64,000 bases of DNA from Rubripirellula tenax (GCF_007860125.1 NZ_SJPW01000003.1:62001-126000); one strand, 5' to 3'. Shown: positions 53,399-62,756, counted from the first letter of the stretch. Notes: generated by a model from the letters alone, not told the origin. Program-made: numbers and translations.

Positions 53399-55774
53399 AT
53401 GGACACGAAGTCTCAGCATCTTTCCGACGAAACATTAGCGGCATGGCTTGCGGACCGGCTTTCAGATGAGGAAGCATTGTCGGTGGAGTCGCACTTGTGT
53501 GACTGTGACGACTGCGCGAAACGTTTGGATGGAGCCATGCCGAAATCCGATACGTTGTTCGATCAACTGAAAGTTGGCTTCGACACCCGAATCGACCGCC
53601 CGGACAAGCAGCACTACGAACACATTTTGAAAGAGGCGGAGAAGCGGATCGGTCAAACACTCGGTCGGCATGAAATCACCAGCATTCTTGGTTTGGGTGG
53701 GATGGGAGTCGTATTTTCCGCAAAAGACCTAACGATCGATCGTCGTGTTGCGATCAAAGTCCTGCATGCCGACTTTTCCGATTCACCTCAACGCCTCGGT
53801 CGTTTCCTCGCAGAAGCCCGAGCCGTTGGAAAACTCTCGCACCCCAACGTACTGGCCATCTTCGATGCCGCCGAAGAAAATGGTTCTCATTACTTGGTCA
53901 TGGAGTTTGCCACGGGCGGTAGCGTCGCGGATCGCTTGCAGCGACAAGGAAGCCTGCCGCCGAAAGAGGCACGCGACGTGGTTCGCCAAGCCGCCGTCGG
54001 ACTGTCGGCTGCACACGATTCTGGCCTGATCCATCGCGATCTCAAGCCCGCCAACCTTCTGATTGCCGATGGCGAAGTCATCAAGATCGCCGACTTTGGA
54101 ATTGCCAAACGCATTGACGATGACAACTTGGGACTGACCCGCGAGGGGCAACTGCTGGGGACACCACATTACATGAGTCCCGAGCAGTGTGCGGGAAAGC
54201 TTGTCGACAATCGCAGCGATATCTACTCGTTGGGAGCAACCTACTACAGCCTTTTGACGGGACGGACGCCGTACTTTGCGCGTGATACGCTCGCGAGCAT
54301 CGTTCATGCGCATTGCCACGAGCCGCCGCCGAATCCCAGAGAAGTGGTGCCAACGACACCCGCCTACGCTGCTGATGTCATCCGACGAGCGATGGCCATC
54401 GATCCCGAAGATCGCTACCAATCGCTTGAGTCGATGATCGCTGATCTGGACAGTCGAAACGTTAGCCGCAAGAGCAATCGCCAAATCCCAATCACAAAAA
54501 TTCCGCGCAGAGTTCTCATCGGCGGCGGAGCCGCAATCGCGTTCGGTGCAGCGGCGTCTTACTTCTGGCCTCACACGGGTGCCGTATCCGGAGACGCGAT
54601 TCGCGTTGGCATTCTTCATTCGCTCTCAGGCACCATGCGCCAAAGCGAAGAGTCGTTGATCGACGCCTATCACCTTGCAATCACGGAAATCAACGAAGCC
54701 GGGGGAGTACTGGGAAGGCCGGTCGAAGCCGCGATCGCCGATGGCAAATCCAACGACGATACTTTCGCCGAACAAGCCGCCCGACTTATCGATCAAGAGC
54801 AGGTTTGCACGCTGTTCGGTTGCCTGACATCGTCGAGCCGCAAGACCGTGGTGCCGGTCGTCGAGCAACGCAACCACTTGCTGTTTTATCCCTCGCACCA
54901 CGAAGGACTCGAAACCAGTCCCAACGTGGTCTACATGGGAGCGGATGTTTCTCAAATGACCGAGGCCTGTGTCCGCTACGCCGTTGAGCGTCAAGGTTAT
55001 TCGCAGTTCTACTTTGTCGGATCGGACTATATCTATCCACGTGTCGCGTTGGAGATCGCCGATCATGAAGTGCAGAAATATAAAGCCAACCTGGTCGGGC
55101 ACGCGTTTCTACCCTTGGGCGAATTGCAAGTCAGCCAAATCGTTGACGACATTGAATTGAAGCAGCCTGACGCGATTTTGAACGAGATCGTCGGCGATTC
55201 GCAATCCGCGTTCATTCGCGAGCTGAGCCGACGTGGGATTCGCGTCACTCAGTTCGCCATGGCATTGGACGAGCAGCAACTGCACTTCGACAATGCAAAC
55301 GAAACCGCGGAAAACTATTCCGCACACACGTATTTTCAAAGTCTGAGCAGACCCGAAAGCGCCGCGTTCATCAAACGCTTTCAAGATCAGTATGGCAGTC
55401 AACGATATGTCAGTGGAGCGATGGAGTCCGCCTACGCCGGCATGCACTTGTGGGCGACAGCGGTTAACAAAGCCGAGTCCACGAAAGCCACGTCGATTCG
55501 CGACGCGATTGCCGGCATCGAATTCCTCGCTCCGAGCGGCCCGCTAAGTATCGACTCGGCGACCTTTTACGCACGACGGCGGCTCTTGATTGGTCGCGTG
55601 AGTGGCGATGGTGTCTTTGAGATCGAATATGAAAGTCCCAAGCCGCTCCAGCCGCAGCCCTATCCGAAGTGGCGCACGAAGGAGCAGTGGGACGAACTCA
55701 CCCATGGCTGGTATCAGACATGGGGAAATCGCTGGTCTGCTCCGACTAACGCCGTAATCACCATCGGCCCATGA
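53399..55774 (+). CDS. Transmembrane Ser/Thr kinase fused to a UrtA/AmiC-like ligand-binding domain
   Basis: A 791-residue protein starting 8 bp after the previous gene. Residues 30-42 carry the His-x3-Cys-x2-Cys motif (SHLCDCDDCA). Residues ~90-350 are a complete kinase: GLGGMGVVF, VAIKVL, HRDLKPAN, ADFGIAKR, GTPHYMSPEQC. A single transmembrane helix lies at 371-390 (RVLIGGGAAIAFGAAASYF). Residues ~400-770 are outside and match type-I periplasmic-binding proteins for urea/amides (RVGILHSLSGTMRQSEESL, ITEINEAGGVLGRPVEAA, ending WRTKEQWDELTHGWYQ). It is therefore a one-piece receptor kinase whose ligand is probably urea, a short amide or an amino acid. It follows the sigma and kinase/PAS genes and should feed into the same circuit. 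Confidence 0.9.
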   Translation: MDTKSQHLSDETLAAWLADRLSDEEALSVESHLCDCDDCAKRLDGAMPKSDTLFDQLKVGFDTRIDRPDKQHYEHILKEAEKRIGQTLGRHEITSILGLGGMGVVFSAKDLTIDRRVAIKVLHADFSDSPQRLGRFLAEARAVGKLSHPNVLAIFDAAEENGSHYLVMEFATGGSVADRLQRQGSLPPKEARDVVRQAAVGLSAAHDSGLIHRDLKPANLLIADGEVIKIADFGIAKRIDDDNLGLTREGQLLGTPHYMSPEQCAGKLVDNRSDIYSLGATYYSLLTGRTPYFARDTLASIVHAHCHEPPPNPREVVPTTPAYAADVIRRAMAIDPEDRYQSLESMIADLDSRNVSRKSNRQIPITKIPRRVLIGGGAAIAFGAAASYFWPHTGAVSGDAIRVGILHSLSGTMRQSEESLIDAYHLAITEINEAGGVLGRPVEAAIADGKSNDDTFAEQAARLIDQEQVCTLFGCLTSSSRKTVVPVVEQRNHLLFYPSHHEGLETSPNVVYMGADVSQMTEACVRYAVERQGYSQFYFVGSDYIYPRVALEIADHEVQKYKANLVGHAFLPLGELQVSQIVDDIELKQPDAILNEIVGDSQSAFIRELSRRGIRVTQFAMALDEQQLHFDNANETAENYSAHTYFQSLSRPESAAFIKRFQDQYGSQRYVSGAMESAYAGMHLWATAVNKAESTKATSIRDAIAGIEFLAPSGPLSIDSATFYARRRLLIGRVSGDGVFEIEYESPKPLQPQPYPKWRTKEQWDELTHGWYQTWGNRWSAPTNAVITIGP

Positions 55775-56249
55775 ATGCCAACGATGGCTTGGAGCTTGCA
55801 CACTTCTTGTAAGACCAGGCTAATGCGTCGACTTTCCTGAGCTTGACGGGCTGGCAAAGAAAACTCTGTAACACTACCGACGAAGTCTCGCTTTTGTCCG
55901 TGTCAGTCGAAAATTGTTTTCGGCATGTTCACGGTTTAGATGGTTTTAGAGGATACAGGGGCGAGCGCGATGAGGATAGCTTCTGTAGAAACGATACGCG
56001 GCCTCTTGCAATCCGCGGCAAACTCCGCACGTGCCGCCGCCAACCCACGCCTCAATCCGCCTTCCAGACGACGATAACTCTCGATTGGTTCAACACGGTT
56101 GAACGCGATCTTCGTCAAACTTGCACGATGCGGACCTTTCAAGGGATTCAGGGGACCGCATCGTGATTTGCCTGGAATCCACAGTGTTTGCGTGGAAGCA
56201 AATGATAAGGACCGCTCGATCGGCGGCTTCGAGACCGAATCAGAAATGG
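55775..56249. other. Intergenic region, no gene recognised
   Basis: About 475 bp between the receptor kinase and the convergent isochorismatase-like gene. A minus-strand open frame (55936-56253) reads GPHRASLTKIAFNRVEP and so on, but it overlaps the end of the isochorismatase gene and has no recognisable domain. No terminator hairpin with a T-run was found. Confidence 0.4.
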
Positions 56250-56846
56250 TCAACCTTCGACAAGCGACTTCAGGACTTCTTCATACATGATTCCCTGAAT
56301 TTTTGCCCCTTCGTCTGAAGCCCAGTCGGTTGCGAGTTCAGCCATGACTTGGTTGGTCGATGTCAATTCGACACCGTGCTTCTCCATGCGGCGCAGGCAT
56401 GTTTCGTCAGCCAACTGAGTCGGTGAGCCGCCGGCATCGACAACCACTTGCACCCCGAAGCCTTCCTCCACCGCACTGATTGCTGGGTAGACGATGCAAA
56501 CGTCGTTTGTCAGCCCCGCCATGATCAATCGTTTGCGACCCGTTGCCAAGACTGCTTGCTTGAACGGCTCGTACAACCAGCAATCGACCACTCCGGGGCG
56601 CTTGATTCGCTTCTCGTAGTGTTCAGGTGCGATTTGCTGGAGGTCGTCGAGCAGCGTCCCTTGGAAATGGTCCTCTTCGCTACTTGTCAGCACCAGAGGC
56701 ATGCCGGTCTCCACTGCCGTTCGAGCAAGCGCTCGGGTGTTCTGAACGATGACGTCATAAGGAATGTTTTGAGCAAGCTTGATTGTGCCGCGTTGATGAT
56801 CAATCAACAGCATTGCCGAGTCTTGAGTAGTGAAGGGGTTTTTCAT
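56250..56846 (-). CDS. Isochorismatase-family hydrolase
   Basis: A 198-residue cytoplasmic enzyme of the cysteine-hydrolase superfamily (YcaC-like). The triad is visible: Asp in MLLIDHQRG (residue 16), Lys in KRIKRPGVV, and Cys in GLTNDVCIVYPA. Family members cleave amides or enol ethers such as nicotinamide or isochorismate; the substrate here is unknown. Genes of this type often sit beside YtcJ-like amidohydrolases, and what looks like the end of such an amidohydrolase is fused to the neighbour just upstream. It follows the ankyrin gene by 111 bp, on the same strand. Confidence 0.85.
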   Translation of the reverse strand: MKNPFTTQDSAMLLIDHQRGTIKLAQNIPYDVIVQNTRALARTAVETGMPLVLTSSEEDHFQGTLLDDLQQIAPEHYEKRIKRPGVVDCWLYEPFKQAVLATGRKRLIMAGLTNDVCIVYPAISAVEEGFGVQVVVDAGGSPTQLADETCLRRMEKHGVELTSTNQVMAELATDWASDEGAKIQGIMYEEVLKSLVEG

Positions 56847-56957
56847 GTTTACGTCCTTTGAGTTGGATTGACTGGTGGAACTTGACTATCGCGATTGTGG
56901 CACAGCGCCTGCAGCCAGTATTGAACAGAATTGCCATTCCAGTGGTTCGTTGTAGAT

Positions 56958-58253
56958 TCATCGCTCGTTTTGAAATCCACCGAAGTGCGCTGCCGGACTC
57001 CACTTGGGCGAGACGGGCGGAATCTCAGGCGACAGGTCGGCATAATCGCCGGTCGCATAGGTCACGTCGCCGCCGACTATCGTCAATACGGACTCGATTG
57101 ACTTGATCTCATCTTCGTTGACGGTGAAGTAGTCCTTCGTTAGGACTGCATTCGTTTTTGTTGGATCAGCACCTGCGGTGAGCAGCAATTCAAGAATGTC
57201 TGGGCGGCAGAAGAAACACGCCTGATGAAGTGCCGTTCCGCCGGACTTGTTCTGCAAGTTTAGGTCCACGCCCGCGTTCACCAGCGTTTTTGCGATCTCA
57301 GTCTTTCCGAAGATCGTCGCCAAAATCAGAGGCGTGCTGTCGTAAGTCTCCTTCTGATTGAGATCTGTGCCAGCCGCAATATGCTGCTGAACGGCCCGGA
57401 GACTACCGACAAGCACGGCGTCGAAGATGCCAACGTCGGGAGCAGTCGCTTCGTCAGTACTTGTCGCACCGATCAGCAGCTTAAGTATAGAATGCCGCTC
57501 TCGACGAATCCGCTCAAGATCGAAGTCGGTCTGAAGTCGATCGGCAAGTGCGCTCAAGTATTCCTGCTGCTCAGCATTCCATGGCGATGCTGCAAGATCG
57601 ACTGCGTTGTATCCAAGGTTATTACGGAGAATCGGGTCGGCTCCAGCGTCAAGCAGCTGATCGACGATCGCGGTGTGCCCAAGAAAGGAGGCCATGTGCA
57701 AGGGCGTGTTCCCTTCGCTATTAGCGATGCTCCTGTCGGCGCCTTCTTTCAGCAACACTTCAGTTGCATTGGCTTGACCGAACAGGGATGCTACGTGCAG
57801 AGGTGTCAGCTCGTCAGCCAGCTTTGCATCGACCGAAACGCCGTCACGCAGCTCATCAGCGAGCATATCCATGTTGCCTGTGGCTGCGGCAAGCCAAATG
57901 CTGTCTTCCAAAGGTAATCCGACAGCGACCTTTCCAAGTGACGGAGACGCCATCACGGATCTTTGCGGCGGAAAGTTCATCAAGAGAATTGCCAGCAGAA
58001 TCGTCGCGGCCAACGTCGAAACGCCCGACACCCATTTCCAGATTGCCTGCGTCTTCTTCTTCGCGTGTAAGACTACTGCCGCATCGACGCCACCCAGTTG
58101 AGCTTCCTGCCGAAGATGGGCATCAAACTCTGCTTCCTGAAGAAACCTATCTTGAAGCTTCTCGTCCGCTCGAAGGCGACTCTCAAGCTCTGCAACTTCT
58201 TGTTCAGTGCAATCGCCTACCAAGTACCGTTGAATCAATTCATTGGACTGCAT
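56958..58253 (-). CDS. Anti-sigma-like membrane protein with ankyrin repeats and an amidohydrolase-derived tail
   Basis: About 431 residues from MQSNELIQRYLVGDC, starting just after the sigma stop; a TTG 6 bp upstream would overlap it. Residues 1-60 are the anti-sigma type (AELESRLRADEKLQDRFLQEA). A transmembrane helix follows near residues 75-95 (VSTLAATILLAILLMNF). Residues ~115-230 and ~270-370 hold ankyrin repeats (TPLHVASLFGQANATEVLLKEGAD, TALHQACFFCRPDILELLL). The last ~60 residues change character: LTKDYFTVNEDEIKSIES, VLTIVGGDVTYATGDYADL, PPVSPKWSPAAHFGGF. That is the typical end of a YtcJ-like amidohydrolase, not an ankyrin protein. The gene therefore looks like a recombination chimera; the extracytoplasmic ankyrins may still sense a partner. 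Confidence 0.8.
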   Translation of the reverse strand: MQSNELIQRYLVGDCTEQEVAELESRLRADEKLQDRFLQEAEFDAHLRQEAQLGGVDAAVVLHAKKKTQAIWKWVSGVSTLAATILLAILLMNFPPQRSVMASPSLGKVAVGLPLEDSIWLAAATGNMDMLADELRDGVSVDAKLADELTPLHVASLFGQANATEVLLKEGADRSIANSEGNTPLHMASFLGHTAIVDQLLDAGADPILRNNLGYNAVDLAASPWNAEQQEYLSALADRLQTDFDLERIRRERHSILKLLIGATSTDEATAPDVGIFDAVLVGSLRAVQQHIAAGTDLNQKETYDSTPLILATIFGKTEIAKTLVNAGVDLNLQNKSGGTALHQACFFCRPDILELLLTAGADPTKTNAVLTKDYFTVNEDEIKSIESVLTIVGGDVTYATGDYADLSPEIPPVSPKWSPAAHFGGFQNER

Positions 58254-58255
58254 GA

Positions 58256-58798
58256 TCAATTCACCTCACCTGAGATTCGGAGATTGACGCACTCGTTGAG
58301 CTGCTTTCGTAAACGGGCGAGCAACTTGTAGAGCGCGTTGGGCGACTTGTTGCGTCGTTTGGCCAGATCCACCACGGTGTGCGTCGAGCTGTGAGGGGCC
58401 AGCAGCAATTCTTGATGCTGCTGCGAGAACTGACTGAAACACGTCTGAAGAGCTTGCGATTGAGTTGTTAAACCGTCAGCGGAACGCCGCTCAGCCCGCT
58501 CCGCGATTGTTTCCAGCAGATCTTCGCTCAGAAGCGGCCTTTGCGTTCGCAGCTTCTCCAACTGGCGAAGGCATTTGAATCGAAGCACGGTCTTGGCCCA
58601 CGGAACGAATCCGCTCGCTTCCTGCAACTGCTCGCGTTTCTGCCACATCGTGATACTGGCTTCCTGCAAGGCCTCGTCGATCAAGTCCCAGTCGGGGACG
58701 ATCGCACGGGCGTACGCTCGAAGAGCCGCCTCGTGTTTTACGAACAGCCTGAGAAAATCAGCCTCGATGAGTTCAAATTGTGACTGTGAATCGCTCAT
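58256..58798 (-). CDS. ECF-type RNA polymerase sigma factor
   Basis: About 180 residues from MSDSQSQFELIEADFLRLF (58798). The frame is open to 59017, but that longer N-terminus has no sigma similarity. Region 2 is DWDLIDEALQEASITMWQKRE and FVPWAKTVLRFKCLRQLEKL. Region 4 is FSQQHQELLLAPHSSTHTV, VVDLAKRRNKSPNALYKLLARLRKQL. Same family as the sigma gene at 40051, but diverged. Its stop lies next to the start of the ankyrin gene. A decayed HTH frame lies upstream. Confidence 0.88.
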   Translation of the reverse strand: MSDSQSQFELIEADFLRLFVKHEAALRAYARAIVPDWDLIDEALQEASITMWQKREQLQEASGFVPWAKTVLRFKCLRQLEKLRTQRPLLSEDLLETIAERAERRSADGLTTQSQALQTCFSQFSQQHQELLLAPHSSTHTVVDLAKRRNKSPNALYKLLARLRKQLNECVNLRISGEVN

Positions 58799-59013
58799 AC
58801 ATACTGATATTCGGCCCCAAGCCCGAAACCTGCCGCAATGTTCCGAAAAAGCGAAAGAACTTTGCCGCTGGTCGACCACGTGCAAAACGGGCCATCGAAA
58901 ATGGTTGTCGAGAATTCTTCGGCTATTTTGGCAGGCTTCGATCACGCCGACGGATAGAGAATTGAAAGGAAGTGTGAGCCTTGCGTTGCCACCATTCCTC
59001 ACGCAACACCATC

Positions 59014-59160
59014 TCAAGCCGTGTTTAACCGATTCAGAACTTGAGTCACGCGAGCGCGGCTGATGCCAAGATACCGGGCCAATTCAGCCTTGGTGCCGAC
59101 CTCGCCGGAGTCAAGAAGCGACTGATAGTAACATGCCAAACGCAGCCCCCTTCGAAACCA
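59014..59160 (-). pseudogene. Helix-turn-helix remnant, third copy
   Basis: On the minus strand codons read RRGLRLACYYQSLLDSGEV and GTKAELARYLGISRARVTQV, then a stop after NRLNTA. This is the same HTH family as at 40939 and 48884. No start codon was found, and the hairpin and LamG-tail parts of the block are absent. It lies just upstream of the third sigma gene, the same relative position as the other two copies. Confidence 0.7.
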
Positions 59161-59203
59161 GCGATCGCGGAACGCCACGGGTCTCCAAGACCAACCAAGG
59201 GCT

Positions 59204-61399
59204 TTACAGCTTTGTTGCGTTGACCTTCGTCCACGGACTAAATGCGCCCATGGCGTGGTGCTGGATCTTGCGTTTCCAGATGCGGCTGCCGCAGAATGCG
59301 AACAGGGTGTCGCCGTCTTTTCCGCCGAGACATACCCCGGTGACTCGGCTGAAATCCGGCACCGAAAGAATCACCTGAGTCGGTCCGTCGTCGGCGCTGA
59401 TCTGAATGCCGCTGCGAGTTGCCACAAATTGGCGTCCTTCGCTTGAGTAACAGACAGATTCCGCACCGGCGTCGTCGTCCCATTCGGCAACGTGCAGGTG
59501 AAAGAAACGCTCTTTGTTCTTCAACGTTCCGTCGTTGTTGATCTGATAGCTGTAGACCCACTTTGAATGCCCTTCCGCCATGGACAACAGCCATTGGTCG
59601 GGGCGGTAGGTCATGCCCGTGGCGAATTTGATTCCCGTATCGACTCGCGTTTTCTTCCCGTCTTTAATTAACCACACGCTGCCGGGACCGTGAGCTTTGT
59701 CGCCATTCGTTGTGACGTAAAGGCTGCCATCCGGCCGGGCGAGAATCGAGTGCCCGAGAATGTCTTCCATCACGACGCTGCCTTTGCCTGTTGCGTCGTA
59801 ACTCATCAACTTGCCCGATTGTTCCGAGATCGTGAAGACGTTGCCATCCGCTCCGACAGTCACGCAGTGCGCCTTACCTGTGTCGGTCGCGAATTCACTC
59901 ACGGTCCCATCCAGTTCAATACGATGAATGCGGTCGCTGGTGGTGTCTGCAAAGAAGACTTCTCCGACTGCGTTGCAGGCCGGTCCACGCGTACTCTTGA
60001 ATCCTTCCGCGACAAGTTTCCAGCCTTCGCCGGGAATCAGAATCTCCTGCGCACGCGGAGCACTCGGGCCTGCCTGTACGCGTTCCGGCCAGCCTCGCCA
60101 GAGATACGCCATTGCTTCCTGCCAGTGTTCGCTGTAACCCGCGACATGACGGCCATCGATGGTTCGAAACTGATAGTCGTAGCCGGAAAACTTCAGAGCT
60201 TTGTCCATTTCCTGGTCGAGCAAAAACCAGTCGCCCGCAGCGTTCTCCATGTCTCGCGTGGCTGTGGTCAGGAATGCTCGAATCGGACGAGCTTCGAACT
60301 TTCGCACCATGGTTGGAAACTCGTGACCGCCTCGAAAGGCCACCCAGCTTCCGCTTGCCGCGTAGACTCGGCTGAACGCATCAGGCCGATTCCACGCAGC
60401 AGTAAACGCTGCGATGCCGCCACTGCTTCCGCCCGCCATGCAGCGGTCGTTGCCGTCATCGGAAAGGTTCAGGTTGAATTCCTTAGCCACAAACGGCAGC
60501 AATTCGTCGACCAGAAAATGCACGTTGTTGTCACTGACTCCGTCGTATTCGAAGTCTCGATTGCGCCTCCCGAGCGTACCCTTCATCGGAGCCGGAACAT
60601 CTCCCGGCCTGACAAACACACCTACAGTTACCGGCATTTCCTTGCCGGCAATCATGGTTTCCAGCATCGTCTTTTCCTGCGGCCGGTAGCCATCCGTCTT
60701 GACGTAGACGCACGCCGGTTTTGAAGCATCGTATTGCGCCGGAATGAAAACGGTGACGTCACGAACCGTGCCGGGAAAGATCCTGCTGGCATTGAACTGA
60801 AACTGTTTGACTTCTCCCGCCAGGATTTCTTCCGGCTGCAATACGGGTGGCACGTATTCCGCAACAACATCGGCCGTCGCAGCAGGAACCGGGCTGCCCG
60901 TGAGCGGTCGGATGTACCACTGCAGATGCTGATCGCCGGGTTTGTTTTCCCACAGGTCGATTTGCGCACCCGTGACTTTCTTTCCGCCGAGGTGATCAAG
61001 CCCCTTCTCTGGAGCATGCTTCGGCACCAGTGTGTAGCTGCCATTCTCCTGCTGAGTCAACGCCCAAAGCTGCGACGGCTTTCCGTTGTCGGTTTCCAGG
61101 ACAGCCAGTGTGCCGTTGCGTTCACCGCCTTTGTTGATTGCCAATACCAGCATCGAACTGTACGACGGCTTGATGACATAAAGGCCATCCCCCTTCGGCT
61201 CTACCACCCACTTCTGGTTCGCCTCAGCGGTCGGTTGCCCTATCGACACCACTGTGCCTGCCGCCGTCCCCGAATCAACAGCCTCCAAAACCAGCTTTGG
61301 AGCACTCACAGGAATGATCGAATAGTAGCCCCAGTCATCTGCGAAACCTGGAGCCGCGGCGAGAAACAAGCCGATGACAGCGATGAATTGTCGTTTCAT
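59204..61399 (-). CDS. Secreted three-domain protein: ricin-type lectin, esterase, SMP-30/gluconolactonase propeller
   Basis: A 731-residue protein with a signal peptide (MKRQFIAVIGLFLAAAPGFA). Residues ~25-170 are a ricin-B-like lectin (NQKWVVEPKGDGLYVIKPSYS, DQHLQWYIRPL). Residues ~185-440 are an esterase of the CE1/esterase-D type (VTVFIPAQYD, nucleophile GGSSGGIAAF, late DGRHVAGYSEHWQEA). Residues ~455-720 are an SMP-30/gluconolactonase beta-propeller (GPACNAVGEVFFADTTSDRI, AHCVTVGADGNVF). A plausible role is binding a glycan, removing an acyl or feruloyl-type ester, and opening a lactone. It is adjacent to the third sigma module but separated by the HTH remnant, so coregulation is uncertain. 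Confidence 0.85.
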   Translation of the reverse strand: MKRQFIAVIGLFLAAAPGFADDWGYYSIIPVSAPKLVLEAVDSGTAAGTVVSIGQPTAEANQKWVVEPKGDGLYVIKPSYSSMLVLAINKGGERNGTLAVLETDNGKPSQLWALTQQENGSYTLVPKHAPEKGLDHLGGKKVTGAQIDLWENKPGDQHLQWYIRPLTGSPVPAATADVVAEYVPPVLQPEEILAGEVKQFQFNASRIFPGTVRDVTVFIPAQYDASKPACVYVKTDGYRPQEKTMLETMIAGKEMPVTVGVFVRPGDVPAPMKGTLGRRNRDFEYDGVSDNNVHFLVDELLPFVAKEFNLNLSDDGNDRCMAGGSSGGIAAFTAAWNRPDAFSRVYAASGSWVAFRGGHEFPTMVRKFEARPIRAFLTTATRDMENAAGDWFLLDQEMDKALKFSGYDYQFRTIDGRHVAGYSEHWQEAMAYLWRGWPERVQAGPSAPRAQEILIPGEGWKLVAEGFKSTRGPACNAVGEVFFADTTSDRIHRIELDGTVSEFATDTGKAHCVTVGADGNVFTISEQSGKLMSYDATGKGSVVMEDILGHSILARPDGSLYVTTNGDKAHGPGSVWLIKDGKKTRVDTGIKFATGMTYRPDQWLLSMAEGHSKWVYSYQINNDGTLKNKERFFHLHVAEWDDDAGAESVCYSSEGRQFVATRSGIQISADDGPTQVILSVPDFSRVTGVCLGGKDGDTLFAFCGSRIWKRKIQHHAMGAFSPWTKVNATKL

Positions 61400-61532
61400 A
61401 TTTTTTGCTTTTAGAACAGAAGGCCAACTGGTTTTTCGAACGGAATATCAAATCAATGAATAACCTGTAGAGCACAGTTTGTTCTTGCCCCCTCTTATCT
61501 GGTAGGTCTCGAATTAAGCCAGGTTTGACTTC

Positions 61533-62756
61533 TTACTTCGAGAATGTCGTATAAGTCGGATACGCCTTGAACGGATCGGATTTCGCTGACACCTTCGTCG
61601 TCGTTCCGTTCTCGACGTCGTGTTGCATGATGGCGCCGTCTTTGGCGAAGAGAAGGAACTTGTTATCCGTCGAGATTGAAACATACCAGGCCATTGTGGA
61701 CGGATCCAACTCGTCGAAGATGACTTCGTTGGTGATGGAAGGTGCTGAAGCATCAAATTTCGCGTAGACCATCACCCCGCCTTTGTACATGTTGTGATCT
61801 GAGTCGATCCACTTCTGATAAGCGATCATCGTCTCGTCCTGAGACAGTGCGATTTTGTGGATGAACTTTTTGTCAACACGTTGAACCGGAACATACTTGG
61901 CTTTGCCACTTTCAGTAGGCGTGGCTAGAAAGCTGTTTCCACTGCGTTGAATGAACACTCGTCCGTCTGCTAAATGTGGATTGATCCAGCCCCACGGTCC
62001 AATTCGTTGTTCCGAACCCGGCTGACCAGAAGAATTGTTCCAGTAAGCCCCGGCTTCCTCCACATTCATGCGGTTGAAGCTGATGCGATTCGAGCCGTCT
62101 CGTGACCAGTAAGGTTCCGTATTGAAACTGTCTTCGCCGGTGATGATTTCGTGGAGCCCGCTGCCGTCAGCATTCATGACGCAAACGGAAGAAAGCCATG
62201 AACCACAACATGGACCGTCAGCCGCATAGCGTCGGAAGAAGGTCATCTTGCTGCCGTCGGGACTGAAGTTCGGCTTGAAGTTCCACTGTTCGGTGTCGGT
62301 CAGGTAGGTGATCTCAGATGTCTTTGTCATCGGGTCGAACACCGTCCGGGCAAGCTGCCATCTTCCTTTTGCGTCCGCCGTGGTGCAGACATAAGTCACT
62401 TTGTTTTCGAGAGTCAGCACGACATTTTCAGTGCCGTCATTTGACTTGACGTTTCGAGAAACAGAGCCATAGCCGGTCTTGCTGAACGTGATCATATTCG
62501 CCGATGTTGCCTTCGACAGTTTTGCCCTGTCACCGTTCTGGTTCGACACAGAGACCTCCTTCGTGCGCGTCGCGCCTTCGAAACTGTAACGACCTTCCGC
62601 GTCGGTCGTCACGACGAGTCCAGTATCCTGCAGCGTGACCGTTGCACCGTCGAGAGGAAGGCCTTTGCTCCCGTTCATGACCAAACCAGAAAGCGTGGCT
62701 GATTGTGCGGAAGCACAGCTCGTCAGCACCAAACACAATGAGATGAATCGGAACAT
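61533..62756 (-). CDS. Secreted TolB/PD40-type beta-propeller with an N-terminal regulatory-like domain
   Basis: A 407-residue protein with a signal peptide (MFRFISLCLVLTSCASAQS). Residues ~20-115 form a CarboxypepD-regulatory-like fold (LSGLVMNGSKGLPLDGATVTL). The rest has WD40-like/PD40 blades (WNFKPNFSPDGSKMTFF, NTEPYWSRDGSNRISF, IALSQDETMIAYQKW). It resembles propellers of oligogalacturonate-lyase or S9-peptidase type, but no catalytic domain follows, so it is probably a binding protein. It lies between the lectin/esterase and the alpha/beta hydrolase, all on the minus strand. Confidence 0.65.
   Translation of the reverse strand: MFRFISLCLVLTSCASAQSATLSGLVMNGSKGLPLDGATVTLQDTGLVVTTDAEGRYSFEGATRTKEVSVSNQNGDRAKLSKATSANMITFSKTGYGSVSRNVKSNDGTENVVLTLENKVTYVCTTADAKGRWQLARTVFDPMTKTSEITYLTDTEQWNFKPNFSPDGSKMTFFRRYAADGPCCGSWLSSVCVMNADGSGLHEIITGEDSFNTEPYWSRDGSNRISFNRMNVEEAGAYWNNSSGQPGSEQRIGPWGWINPHLADGRVFIQRSGNSFLATPTESGKAKYVPVQRVDKKFIHKIALSQDETMIAYQKWIDSDHNMYKGGVMVYAKFDASAPSITNEVIFDELDPSTMAWYVSISTDNKFLLFAKDGAIMQHDVENGTTTKVSAKSDPFKAYPTYTTFSK

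Noticed and set aside
55936-56253. Minus-strand 105-codon frame after the receptor kinase
   Set aside because: No recognisable domain, and it overlaps the end of the isochorismatase-like gene.
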